Assembly (NCBI GenBank): GCA_035493895.1
Contig: DATJHM010000228.1
Location: 15,394-79,393, forward strand
Length of the DNA: 64,000 nt
Direction: 5' to 3'
DNA from: DATJHM01 sp035493895
GTDB taxonomy: Bacteria; Chloroflexota; Ktedonobacteria; Ktedonobacterales; Ktedonobacteraceae
Below are positions 34,953 to 43,075 of the stretch, piece after piece; the stretch's first letter is position 1, and each line of letters opens with the position of its first letter. Below the pieces are notes generated by a model. It worked only from the letters and a program-made list of their open reading frames with translations. It was not told the DNA's origin and searched no databases. Made by a program: the position numbers and the translations under genes.

Positions 34953-37361
34953 ATGGCAATATCAATCCGAGATAATTTCTCGCCAGTCACTCAGGAATCG
35001 CAACTGCCAATGGTGCGCAATGATGTTGGTCATCCCAGCTTCACCGTCACCATTGACGGCAAGGTCATGCAGGCCTACGAGGGCCAGACAATCTTGAGCG
35101 TGGCGATTGATAATGGAATCACAGATATTCCAAATCTCTGCAATGATGAGAAGCTGGAGCCAACCTCTGCCTGTCGTATGTGCCTGGTGCATATCGAAGG
35201 CGTAGATCGTCCCCTGCCTTCCTGTAATACCGCTGCATTGCCCGGCATGTCGGTGCAGACGAACTCAGATGAGCTTTTCCACATTCGCCGTACGAACCTG
35301 GAAATGATGCTCTCCGATCACAATGCCTACTGTCAGCCACCCTGTCAGGTGGATTGCCCGACCCACATCGATATCCCTGGCTATCTGGAATTGATCGCGA
35401 AGGGTTCGATGAAAGAGGCTGCGCGTCTGGTCAAAGAGGTGCTGCCATTCCCCTTTATTCTTGGCCTGACCTGTCCGGCTCCCTGTCAGAAGGCCTGCCG
35501 TCGCGCTCTGGTCGAAGAAGAGATCGCCATTTGTCGTATGCATGGACATGCCGCAGAGTACTCGTTGCTTGATCCGCCCGTGCCTTATTTAAAAGACCCG
35601 GCAACAGGGAAGCGCGTCGCCGTTGTGGGAGCCGGTCCTGCTGGACTCTCCTGTGCATACTATCTTGCGCTACGCGGCCATAGTGTCAAAGTGTTTGATA
35701 TGCAGCCGCAGCCAGGTGGCATGTTGCGCTACGGTATTCCTGAGTATCGTTTGCAGAAGGATATGATGGACCGCGAGATTGATGGCGTCTGGGATCTGGG
35801 TGTAGAGTTCCAGGCGAACGTCAAACTGGGCGTGGACTTTACCGTCGATGATCTGTTCGCGCAGGGCTATGATGCGGTTTATCTGGCAATTGGTTGTTGG
35901 ACCAGCAATCCGTTGAAAGTTCCTGGTGACGACGCGGAAGGTGTGGTCAACGCCATCTCGTATCTGGGTGAGAAGGTCGAAGGCAAGTCCGTGCCGGTGC
36001 GTGAGGGGGACGAAGTGATCGTCATTGGTGGTGGTTTCACCGCATTTGACTGCACACGTACTTCGTTGCGTCTGGGCGCGAAAGTGCACACGACCTACTA
36101 TCGTACCCGTAAAGACATGGGTGCGACAAGCGAAGAGATTGAAGACGGTGAGGCCGAGGGCGCAACCCTGCACGTTGGCCTTGCGCAGAAGCAGATCATG
36201 GTGAAGGATGGCAAGGTCGTTGGCGTTGAGTATCAGCGTACCAAACCAGGTGAGCCGGATGCCAGTGGCCGCCGTCGCCCGGTGCCCGTCCCCGGTTCAG
36301 AGTTCACGATCGACTGCAATACCGTCATTCCCGCCATCGGTCAGGCCGTGGATACGAAGGTGCTGGACGATAAGCAGGGAGTGAAGTGGACAAAGTGGAA
36401 GACGATTCAGACCAATCCACATAACTTCATGGCTGATCGCGAAGGTGTTTTTGCTGGTGGCGACTGCCAGATGGGCGCAAAGACGATCATCGAGTGTGTT
36501 GCGCAAGGCAAGCTCGGTGCTCGTTCGATCCATTCCTTCCTGATGGGTGAGGATATGAAAGAGGTTGCGCGCCGCCTGGAGTTGGAGGAGCGTAAGCCGG
36601 ATCTCTTCGACATCGTCCCTTACAAGCCCTACGAGCCCAAGGTGAAGATGCCGATGCTGCCATACGAAGATCGCGCTCGCAACTTCCGCATCATTGAGAT
36701 GGGTTATCTCAAAGAGCAGGCGGAGCGTGAGGCCGGTCGTTGTTTGCAGTGCGCCTGTCCTGCTGCCGGTCAGTGCGACTTGCAGAAGTACAGCATCGAG
36801 CATGGTCTCGCCGACAACCGTTTCCACGACGGAGAAGCCAGCGATTACCATGACTACGAAGTCGATCTGTCGCATAGCTTCATTTTGCGTGACCCCAACA
36901 AGTGCATCAACTGCACACAATGTGTGCGCGTCTGCCACGACGTGATCGGTCCTGACTGCTACGGTATGTTTGGTAAGGGCTTCGATACGATTGTCTCGAC
37001 CCCCTTCAACGTCTCCCTGCACGATACGGACTGTGTCTCCTGCGGCGCGTGTGCGCAGGTCTGCCCGACCGGTTCGTTGATGATGGCCGAGCGCAACCTT
37101 GCGCGCTACGCCTTTGCGCTTGACCGCTGTATCTTCTGCGGTGACTGCGTCGAGGTCTGCCCTCACGGTGCACTGGGTGAGACACCCAACTTCGAGCTTT
37201 CGTTCTTCGATCGCTTCGGTGACGACGTCACTCTGGAGAAGGAAGATCTGGCGAATGCACCAAACTACCTGGTGCGTCAGCGCCTGCCTCGCGGCAAGAA
37301 GAGCCTGCCAGTGATGAGCCCGCTCGTGCGCCCATTGCCTGCTCGCGGTATCCGCGAGTAA
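34953..37361 (+). CDS. Multi-cluster fusion: 2Fe-2S domain, GltD-like FAD/NAD(P) oxidoreductase, and ferredoxin clusters
   Basis: This 802-aa protein has a NuoG-like 2Fe-2S domain (Cys63, 74, 77, 91), a GltD-type helical Fe-S domain (Cys127, 131, 135 and 174, 178, 182), and an FAD/NAD(P) module like glutamate synthase small subunit/NfnB (VAVVGAGPAGLSCAYY near 219, VIVIGGGFTAFDC near 352, and GVFAGGDC). A C-terminal part follows with CLQCAC and three 4Fe-4S motifs: Cys651-661, 694-704 and 726-736. The last, DRCIFCGDCVEVCPHGALG, looks like the second NuoI cluster missing from the gene at 32861. It closes the operon. A role in NAD(P)H and ferredoxin electron transfer, possibly flavin-based bifurcation with the NuoF-like subunit, is inferred. 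Confidence 0.85.
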   Translation: MAISIRDNFSPVTQESQLPMVRNDVGHPSFTVTIDGKVMQAYEGQTILSVAIDNGITDIPNLCNDEKLEPTSACRMCLVHIEGVDRPLPSCNTAALPGMSVQTNSDELFHIRRTNLEMMLSDHNAYCQPPCQVDCPTHIDIPGYLELIAKGSMKEAARLVKEVLPFPFILGLTCPAPCQKACRRALVEEEIAICRMHGHAAEYSLLDPPVPYLKDPATGKRVAVVGAGPAGLSCAYYLALRGHSVKVFDMQPQPGGMLRYGIPEYRLQKDMMDREIDGVWDLGVEFQANVKLGVDFTVDDLFAQGYDAVYLAIGCWTSNPLKVPGDDAEGVVNAISYLGEKVEGKSVPVREGDEVIVIGGGFTAFDCTRTSLRLGAKVHTTYYRTRKDMGATSEEIEDGEAEGATLHVGLAQKQIMVKDGKVVGVEYQRTKPGEPDASGRRRPVPVPGSEFTIDCNTVIPAIGQAVDTKVLDDKQGVKWTKWKTIQTNPHNFMADREGVFAGGDCQMGAKTIIECVAQGKLGARSIHSFLMGEDMKEVARRLELEERKPDLFDIVPYKPYEPKVKMPMLPYEDRARNFRIIEMGYLKEQAEREAGRCLQCACPAAGQCDLQKYSIEHGLADNRFHDGEASDYHDYEVDLSHSFILRDPNKCINCTQCVRVCHDVIGPDCYGMFGKGFDTIVSTPFNVSLHDTDCVSCGACAQVCPTGSLMMAERNLARYAFALDRCIFCGDCVEVCPHGALGETPNFELSFFDRFGDDVTLEKEDLANAPNYLVRQRLPRGKKSLPVMSPLVRPLPARGIRE

Positions 37362-37383
37362 TTGCTCGTCAGAACCTATGGAT

Positions 37384-37424
37384 AAAAGGGGGGCAGAGTG
37401 TACAAGCTCTGACCTCCCTTTTTC
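37384..37424 (+). terminator. Terminator of the redox operon
   Basis: AAAAGGGGGGCAGAG pairs imperfectly with CTCTGACCTCCCTTTT around a short loop and is followed by TTTTTCC. It lies 22 bases after the stop. Confidence 0.6.
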
Positions 37425-37490
37425 CTATATGACAATGCACATCGGCCAATCGTAGGGAGCATGGGGAGGAGATGCACGATAAAATTGTAA

Positions 37491-37850
37491 AAGTGCTACA
37501 CATCCTACACAAAGGTGGATGTGATGGGGATCTTGCCCCTACACTCTTTTCTACCAGAGTTACATGTGATCATGAGTGGTGAGACAGAGGAGGTTGGGAT
37601 CTTTTGACGCGCTACAAAAATGGTTTACGAAAAAAAGCTACATATCCTACACAAAAATGGATGTGATGGGGATCTTGCCCCTACATCGGTAGCGTGACAA
37701 CGGGCAGGCATAAAGCACAGCCCCTACCTGTTGTGTTTGTCGAAAGGAATCGATGGCGGGACAGGTTTCCCGGGTGACGCGTTATGAAATTTTGGAAAAA
37801 AGCTACATATCCTACACAAATGCCGATGAGATGGGAATCTCGCTCCTACA
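37491..37850 (+). repeat. Three dispersed copies of repeat family C
   Basis: Copies lie at 37491-37543, 37631-37685 and 37797-37850. The shared core is GCTACA-x-ATCCTACACAAA, then GG/CCGATGTGATGGGGATCT and CCTACA. Two of the copies are preceded by GACGCG(C/T)TA. Related copies are at 63577-63630 and 63749-63802. No gene is encoded. The 37362-38261 stretch holds nothing else that I can support. Confidence 0.8.
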
Positions 37851-38261
37851 CTCCCCCCTGCACCAATGCTACACGTTCCCCATAGTTGATGCTGCACTGT
37901 CCCTCTAGCAGGCGACATCGTTATCGTAAGCACTGGGAGGGAGGTTTTGTTGCCTCTTCTCTACTCTATCTATTCGGCAGGTGGTGAGAGTTCTGAAGGG
38001 TGATGTTAGATGTGTTTTTGTGTGTGTATATATGGGAGGGCATGGAAGACGCTGTTGTGATATTTTGTATGGATAAGCTAACGAGGGCTTCAGGTGTGAT
38101 CGGGCGCTGGCTTTTTCAGTATAATGGGCAAAAGCGACAGAGAAGATGGCCTGATTGCAAGGCCATCCTGCGAAAGAGAGCGGTATTTTGCTTCCGAGCA
38201 AGAAAAAACGTCGAGGTAGGCACAGATTTTCTGCCCGTCCTGTGGCGATTTCGTATCAATT

Positions 38262-38405
38262 TCAGGCGAAGCTGGCCTGTTGTTGAGTGTTGCAATAGCT
38301 CTTATAGAGCGCTGAACCGGCAGTAAGCACGACCTTTACCAGGAGACCCACCAGGATATCTACCAGCGCACCCATCAGAATCTTTGTTATCAAGCTCCAG
38401 AACAT
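38262..38405 (-). CDS. Small hydrophobic peptide (47 aa)
   Basis: A 47-codon frame runs from ATG 38405 to TGA 38264-38262, with AAGGATGG about six bases before the start. The peptide starts MFWSLITKILMGALVDILVG and continues LLVKVVLTAGSALYKS: an amphipathic/hydrophobic helix with a few Lys and one Cys near the end. It resembles leaderless or membrane-active peptides in composition, but no family is recognised. Just upstream is a 7-bp inverted repeat (38423-38443). It sits within a repeat-rich region, which makes both a toxin-like and an accidental origin possible. Confidence 0.5.
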   Translation of the reverse strand: MFWSLITKILMGALVDILVGLLVKVVLTAGSALYKSYCNTQQQASFA

Positions 38406-38422
38406 GTTTCCATCCTTTTTCT

Positions 38423-38443
38423 GATAAAGAGTAAAACTTTATC
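38423..38443 (-). promoter_or_regulatory. Small inverted repeat upstream of the hydrophobic peptide gene
   Basis: GATAAAG (38423-38429) and CTTTATC (38437-38443) flank a 7-base centre and end about 18 bases before the peptide start. This could be an operator or an RNA hairpin over the leader. Confidence 0.3.
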
Positions 38444-38777
38444 GGTCTATCTATTAACGAGCACTTCCTCGCTGTATACAAGTATCGCTATTCTATTGCT
38501 GATCAATATAATTTTATCTCTTCATTGTTAAATGATTTTTAAATGCGCGTAATCGATCCATTATTATTATTGGTTGTGGAGAAGAATCTGAGATTGTATT
38601 TATAGGTTTTATGTGATTAATAGATGATGAAAAGCAAAGGAGGAGATTATATAGTGCAAGGGAAAAATGGTACGAAAAGCTACTGTTACCGCTTTCTGGT
38701 GTTTTTTTAGAACATCATAAAACAGACATTGTTCTATTTAGATCGGAGAGGGATGCGATGTTAAATGAAGAGCGTAT

Positions 38778-38879
38778 TGCTCTGACAAACTTCAATCGAC
38801 GCTTTTATATGGCTAACGAAACAGCCTGGGAAGCCATTTCAATGATTGTAAAAAGGGTGTAATGAAGTTTGTCAGAGCA
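38778..38879. mobile_element. MITE unit 1 (102 bp)
   Basis: The ends are TGCTCTGACAAACTTCA (38778-38794) and its exact reverse complement (38863-38879). GTAT stands on both sides (38774-38777 and 38880-38883). There is no coding capacity. Confidence 0.7.
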
Positions 38880-38883
38880 GTAT

Positions 38884-39049
38884 TGCTCTGACAAACTTCA
38901 TTGCGTCTTTTCTACAGCCATGAAAACGCACTCGAGAAGCACGTGTGAGGGCGAGATGGCCGGTGGGGGTGGACGCCATTCGCCATGGCGTCCCTACTGA
39001 GTTGGGCACGATGGCGGTCAAAAAGGACGCGATGAAGCTTGACAGAGCA
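38884..39049. mobile_element. MITE unit 2 (166 bp)
   Basis: Its 24-bp ends (38884-38907 and 39026-39049) match in inverted orientation at 21 of 24 positions and begin with the same TGCTCTG as unit 1. GTAT flanks it on the left (38880-38883) and right (39050-39053). Its inside carries a conserved-flank palindrome (38958-39000) and resembles sequence at 63015-63095. Confidence 0.7.
38958..39000. repeat. Conserved-flank variable hairpin, copy a
   Basis: The flank GGCCGGTGGGGG is followed by the palindrome GGACGCCAT (38971-38979)/ATGGCGTCC (38985-38993), then CCTACTGAG. Other copies have the same flank but a different palindrome. Confidence 0.6.
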
Positions 39050-39164
39050 GTATGTTATTGGGTATGACATACAATCTGGATGAGCCACCTCCCTGGCCTC
39101 CAGAGATCTATGCGGATATCGAGAACGGAAAAACGCTGGTATAATTGATACGAAGGTGTGCTCA

Positions 39165-39572
39165 AGGGTCAGGTACCCCCGTCTGAAGACAGGGGGCTTG
39201 TGTGTGGGGTGGCTTCTGCTCGTCGCTCATAGGCCCTGGACCTGACCAGACGCAGCCAGGGGGAGCAATTCCCATCGGGCTACGTTCTACAGGAGCGTTT
39301 CCGTTCCTACCTACAGATGCTTGCCAGTCTGTAGCTCTAGAACCCTTAGGTTAAACAGGCAAACGGGGTCTAGCCAGTGCTTAGGGGAAAGTACCGCTGT
39401 AGAACCTTGTCGAGGCTCACATGACCCTCAAGGCGCAAGCTGAGAGGAGGGGTTTTGAGCGTTCCGACACAAAACGCTCTGCCTTCGGGCAGGTCACGTC
39501 GTTCCTGCAAGAAGAATGGAGATGCGGCAATTCCTCCCCGGCCTGAAGGCGCGGGGTCTCCTTGCTGCAATC
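39165..39572 (+). mobile_element. IS200/IS605-type element relic without transposase genes
   Basis: Two hairpins of the same build stand about 360 bases apart. Left: CCCCC-GTCT-GA-AGAC-a-GGGGG (39176-39196). Right: CCCCG-GCCT-GA-AGGC-g-CGGGG (39536-39556). Each has a 4-bp top stem, a GA loop and one bulged base on the 3' side, as recognised by Y1 transposase TnpA. There is no tnpA or tnpB. The inside has further hairpins (for example GAGCGTT/AACGCTC at about 39456-39478), so a structured RNA related to the TnpB guide RNA is possible but unproven. The element ends about 40 bases before the GH1 start. Confidence 0.65.
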
Positions 39573-39609
39573 TGATGAGCGATGGCATGCCATGCTGAAG
39601 GGAGAAAAA

Positions 39610-41004
39610 ATGCAGCAGCGAAGCCTACGTTTTCCCACAGGCTTTCTCTGGGGGACAGCTTCCTCCTCCTATCAATGTGAAGGGGGAAGCACGAATAATC
39701 AGTGGTATCGTTGGGAGCAGCAGGGGCGGATTTTGAGTGGCGAAGCGTGCGGGCAGGCTGCGAACTGGTGGGAAGAGGCGGAGGCGGACTTTGAGCGGGC
39801 GGAGCAGCTCGAGAATAACGCTTTGCGCCTGAGCCTGGAATGGAGCCGCATCGAGCCAGCTGAGGGACAGTGGGATCAGGCGGCGATTGAGCGCTATCGG
39901 GCAATGTTGCTCGATCTACGGCAGCGGCACATGACCCCGGTCGTGACGCTGCATCATTTTACGGAGCCGCTCTGGTTTGCCGAGAGGGACGGTTTTGCCC
40001 GCGCCAGTAGTGTGCGCTATTTTGTACGCTATGTGGCCTTCGTCGTGCGTCAGCTTGGTGATCTCTGCTCGTTCTGGCTCACGCTCAATGAGCCCAACGT
40101 CTACGCCTTTCAGGGGTATCTGCGCGGCGACTTTCCTCCCGGTGAACAGCATTTGTTGCGTACATTTATCGTCTTACGCAACATAATGCAGGGCCATGTC
40201 GCAGCATTTTACGCCATTCGCGATCTGCAACCCCAGGCGCAGATCGGGTATTGTCTGCACTATCGTCTTTTTGATCCCCTTAATCCCTTCTCGCCGCTTG
40301 ATCACGGTGCAGCCAGAGTACAGGAGCAATTTTTTAACTGGTCAGTGTTGCAGGCGGCAGAGAGTGGCCGTTTTACCTTTCCCGCTGGAGCGCTCTTGCC
40401 GCCAATCAAAGGGGCAGCAGGCGCGCGAGATTATCATGGGGTGAATTATTATACTCGCGAACTGGTGCGCTTCGATGCAAGCGTGCCAGCGGAAGCGTTT
40501 GGGGTGCGCTTAGTGAAGCCGAACACAATGCGCAATGATCCCGGGTTGGATGCAAGCTTTGGCGAGATCTATCCTGTGGGACTGTACCGTGTCCTGAGAG
40601 AGGTCTATCGGCGGACCAGGGGGAATAAGCCGCTCTATGTGACTGAGAATGGTTTCAGCGATGTGCAGGATACGCGGCGTCCGCGTGCGCTCCTGGAGCA
40701 TCTGGCACAACTGCATCGCGCAATTCGCGCGGGTATTCCAGTGCAGGGGTATTTCCACTGGTCGCTGGTCGATAATTTTGAATGGAACAATGGCTGGTAT
40801 GTGCGTTTTGGCCTGATCGAGATTGATGCGCAGACGCAGGAGCGAACGCCCAGGCGCAGTGCCAGCATGTTTGGCGAGATCTGCCGGGCGAACGCCATAA
40901 CCGAAGAGATTGTCGCACGTTACGCGCCTGAGGCCATGGAGAGAATCTTTAGATCACGGTCAGATGCTGTACCGCAAATGCAACCTGATCTCAAGAAAAC
41001 GTGA
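39610..41004 (+). CDS. Glycoside hydrolase family 1 (beta-glucosidase-like)
   Basis: This 464-aa enzyme is a GH1 retaining beta-glycosidase, a TIM barrel that cleaves beta-glucosides or galactosides. It opens with RFPTGFLWGTASSSYQCEG, the GH1 N-terminal signature. The acid/base is Glu161 in TLNEPNVY, the nucleophile is Glu346 in LYVTENGFSD, and the aglycone/glycone strand YFHWSLVDNFEWNNGW is intact. No signal peptide is visible, so it is cytoplasmic. The ATG at 39610 has AAGGGAG before it; an earlier in-frame start at 39562 would lie in the mobile-element end. The element just upstream may have changed its promoter. Confidence 0.93.
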   Translation: MQQRSLRFPTGFLWGTASSSYQCEGGSTNNQWYRWEQQGRILSGEACGQAANWWEEAEADFERAEQLENNALRLSLEWSRIEPAEGQWDQAAIERYRAMLLDLRQRHMTPVVTLHHFTEPLWFAERDGFARASSVRYFVRYVAFVVRQLGDLCSFWLTLNEPNVYAFQGYLRGDFPPGEQHLLRTFIVLRNIMQGHVAAFYAIRDLQPQAQIGYCLHYRLFDPLNPFSPLDHGAARVQEQFFNWSVLQAAESGRFTFPAGALLPPIKGAAGARDYHGVNYYTRELVRFDASVPAEAFGVRLVKPNTMRNDPGLDASFGEIYPVGLYRVLREVYRRTRGNKPLYVTENGFSDVQDTRRPRALLEHLAQLHRAIRAGIPVQGYFHWSLVDNFEWNNGWYVRFGLIEIDAQTQERTPRRSASMFGEICRANAITEEIVARYAPEAMERIFRSRSDAVPQMQPDLKKT

Positions 41005-41225
41005 GATACATGTGCCAGACAGGCGTATGTTACAGCCATACAGATGCGTTCTGAATGGGGAGAGAGAATGGCTTGTCACGTATATTGATCCGTGCTACAC
41101 TTTGAGATGAGAGGGCGCAAGATTGCACGCTGCAACAGGGCCGAAGTAAGAGCTGCTCGCCCTGAGTTTGCATATCTGTCTGTCCATGAATTTATTTAAT
41201 TGTAACATAAGGGCTGGACTTTTCG

Positions 41226-42227
41226 ATGGAAAAATCAACGTTAATTTCTGAAATGCATAAATTCCAATTTGGCGGTAAGGTAATTTGTACCGATGGGGAA
41301 GATGGTACATTGACCCATGTGGTCTTTGATGCCGCCGCCAAACGCTTGAGTGCGATTGGAGTGAAATATGGGCGCTTCATTGGCAAAACCGTATATGTGC
41401 CTGTAGCAACGATTACTGAGGCCGCTTCCAGTGGGATCAATCTTAACATTTCCCGCGCCGAGCTGGAAAAGAGCAGTAGTGCGGCGTCGGGCGGCGTCTT
41501 GCTGGATAGCAGGAGCAGCGTGCAAATGGCGAGCGGCCAGGCAAGAGGCGGGCTTTTGCTGGTGGCAGTGCACCCCGAAACCTGGGAACTGGGATATATC
41601 GTTGTGCATAATCTGCGTCCAGGTCAGGATACGCTGTTGGTTCAGGAATACGTTGTCAAGCTCGAAAATGGGCAAATCTTCGTCTCAGTGCCAGAGGCAA
41701 CGCTCCAGACCTTGCAGCCATATCGTTCGGATGCAGAGTTGCAGCGGGAAGTCGAAGATATTTTATTTGACCTGACCCCACTGCATGTAGAATTCACGGG
41801 CATGAACGTTCGTGTTCTGGACAGCGTCCTCTACCTGGACGGCAACATCTCCAGTTCGCTGCGTGGTGATATCGTGCGGAATCAGGCTGCTGGCGTGAGT
41901 GGGCTGCTGGAGATTAAAAATCGTCTGGTTGGTGATGATCAGCTGGCAGGCGATCTGGCAATGGTCCTGGCACATGATCCACGGACACGCAACCTGCCGA
42001 TCGGGGTCTATCCGCGCCTGGGAGAGGTACGCCTGAGCGGGGCCGTGCATACGGTGACGCAGAAAAAGGTCGCAGAAGAGATTGCCAGCACCTTTCCGGG
42101 CGTGCGTGCGGTCGTGAATGATCTTCAGGTGAATGCGAAGACGGATATGCTAAGTGTGATGTCTCCGGCTGAAGGCGGTCGGGCTACGGATCTGGTCCCT
42201 GGAGCATATATTCGCCATACAAAATGA
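41226..42227 (+). CDS. PRC-barrel and BON-domain protein
   Basis: This 333-aa protein has an N-terminal PRC-barrel-like beta domain (about residues 10-80: FGGKVICTDGEDGTLTHVVF and GKTVYVPVATI). A middle domain (about 95-170) may be a second PRC barrel. Two BON-like domains follow (about 170-235 and 240-305), with SVLYLDGNISSSLRGDI and EVRLSGAVHTVTQKKVAEE, each ending in V-x-N-x-L (IKNRLV, VVNDLQV). PRC barrels bind RNA or proteins; BON domains bind membranes. There is no signal peptide or membrane helix. The cellular role is unknown. It stands alone downstream of the GH1 gene. Confidence 0.75.
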   Translation: MEKSTLISEMHKFQFGGKVICTDGEDGTLTHVVFDAAAKRLSAIGVKYGRFIGKTVYVPVATITEAASSGINLNISRAELEKSSSAASGGVLLDSRSSVQMASGQARGGLLLVAVHPETWELGYIVVHNLRPGQDTLLVQEYVVKLENGQIFVSVPEATLQTLQPYRSDAELQREVEDILFDLTPLHVEFTGMNVRVLDSVLYLDGNISSSLRGDIVRNQAAGVSGLLEIKNRLVGDDQLAGDLAMVLAHDPRTRNLPIGVYPRLGEVRLSGAVHTVTQKKVAEEIASTFPGVRAVVNDLQVNAKTDMLSVMSPAEGGRATDLVPGAYIRHTK

Positions 42228-42269
42228 GGGTGCGACTGGCCAGGCCATCGGCACCATTCCTATAGAGGC

Positions 42270-42344
42270 GCAGACAAGCCGCAATGTCATGTAGAGAAGA
42301 GAATCCGCTCCGCACCCTGTGTACGTAACATTGCGGCTTGTCTG
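42270..42344. repeat. Family A stem-loop repeat
   Basis: CAGACAAGCCGCAATGT (42271-42287) and ACATTGCGGCTTGTCTG (42328-42344) form a perfect 17-bp inverted repeat with a 40-base loop. Confidence 0.8.
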
Positions 42345-42426
42345 TACCTGGTCCCCATCGATCTCCACCCCCTTGTAGCGTCGCTGCCTGTCTGCAATGA
42401 ATCCGCATCAACCTAAGAGCCGAGAG

Positions 42427-42474
42427 GGCCGGTGGGGCTCGCGGGCAGGGATAAACCGCTGCCCCTACCTCTGC
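42427..42474. repeat. Conserved-flank variable hairpin, copy b
   Basis: The flank GGCCGGTGGGG leads into GGGCAG...CTGCCC, then CCTACCTCTGC. The palindrome differs from the other copies, while the flanks are shared. Confidence 0.6.
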
Positions 42475-42625
42475 TTTTCTTCGAGGGTGAGGAACCTTTG
42501 TATCCCCTTGCCAGGAGCGACCCGGTTCCGCTCAACACCACAGAGAGGAGCCGGGCTTGTCTCGCCCGCGTACCCCCCGGCCACCTCGAATAGCTCATAC
42601 ATTCTTAGGTTGATGCGTATTGGGC

Positions 42626-42708
42626 GCAGACAAGCCGCGACTCTACGGAATTGATGGGCGATTCCTGTATGGATTCCTCCTATTTCCGTGACATTGCGGC
42701 TTGTCTGC
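42626..42708. repeat. Family A stem-loop repeat
   Basis: GCAGACAAGCCGC (42626-42638) and GCGGCTTGTCTGC (42696-42708) form a perfect 13-bp inverted repeat. CTCTACGG and the TTCCGTGACATT block also match the 31784-32000 element. Confidence 0.8.
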
Positions 42709-42793
42709 GACCGGGTCGACAACGAGGTGGGGATCGATAGACCAGCAGCGATGCTACCTCTACCTCAGCTATGGACTTACTGTTCTCGTCCCT

Positions 42794-42864
42794 CTTGACA
42801 AACTAGCTTAGCTAGATTATTCTTGGGGAGAAGAAAAGATGACTAGCTAAGCTAGTTTGTCAAG
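42794..42864 (+). promoter_or_regulatory. Promoter and paired operator palindromes upstream of the epimerase
   Basis: A perfect 22-bp inverted repeat (42794-42815 and 42843-42864) has 27 bases between its arms. Each arm holds TTGACA and the odd palindrome CTAGCT-T-AGCTAG (42803-42815, and its reverse at 42843-42855). TTGACA (42795-42800) with TATTCT (42818-42823), 17 bases apart, gives a plus-strand promoter whose spacer is the palindrome. The other arm gives a weaker divergent promoter. A TetR-type repressor is encoded 1.3 kb downstream and is a good candidate binder. Confidence 0.65.
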
Positions 42865-43075
42865 GGATGGCAACTCTTTCCACAGACGAATGGAAGATAT
42901 CTGCTTTCTGTCTTTACAATTTGGCATCTCTCTTCCCAGGGTTGGGTCATGGATCTGGCCAGTATGAAAGATTCCGTTGAGGCCTACGAAGCGATGACGC
43001 GAGTTGCGCAGACTGCCGAGTTCTTCATGACGCTATGCAACGCCTTATTCATTTTAAAACAGGAAGGAACACTGT

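Larger units (their letters stand above)
38758..39144 (+). pseudogene. Small gene interrupted by two tandem MITEs
   Basis: An ATG at 38758 with a strong ribosome binding site (GGAGAGGG) opens a frame that runs MLNEER and then enters a MITE, ending at a chance stop at 38860. If the two elements and one copy of their shared GTAT flank (38778-39053) are removed, the frame is restored and continues to TAA 39142-39144, giving 36 codons: MLNEERMLLG, then MTYNLDEPPPWPPEIYADIE and NGKTLV. The exact restoration of frame supports insertion into a former small gene. The product is not recognised. Confidence 0.55.
42228..43075. other. Repeat-filled region and control region before the epimerase
   Basis: This 848-base stretch has two family A stem-loops (42270-42344 and 42626-42708), a conserved-flank hairpin (42427-42474) and the operator/promoter block (42794-42864). 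A 67-codon frame at 42949 overlaps the epimerase start and is not accepted as a gene. Confidence 0.6.

Noticed and set aside
37600..39150. tRNA or rRNA gene in the long intergenic region
   Set aside because: No cloverleaf or rRNA-like sequence was recognised; the region is explained by repeats and mobile elements.
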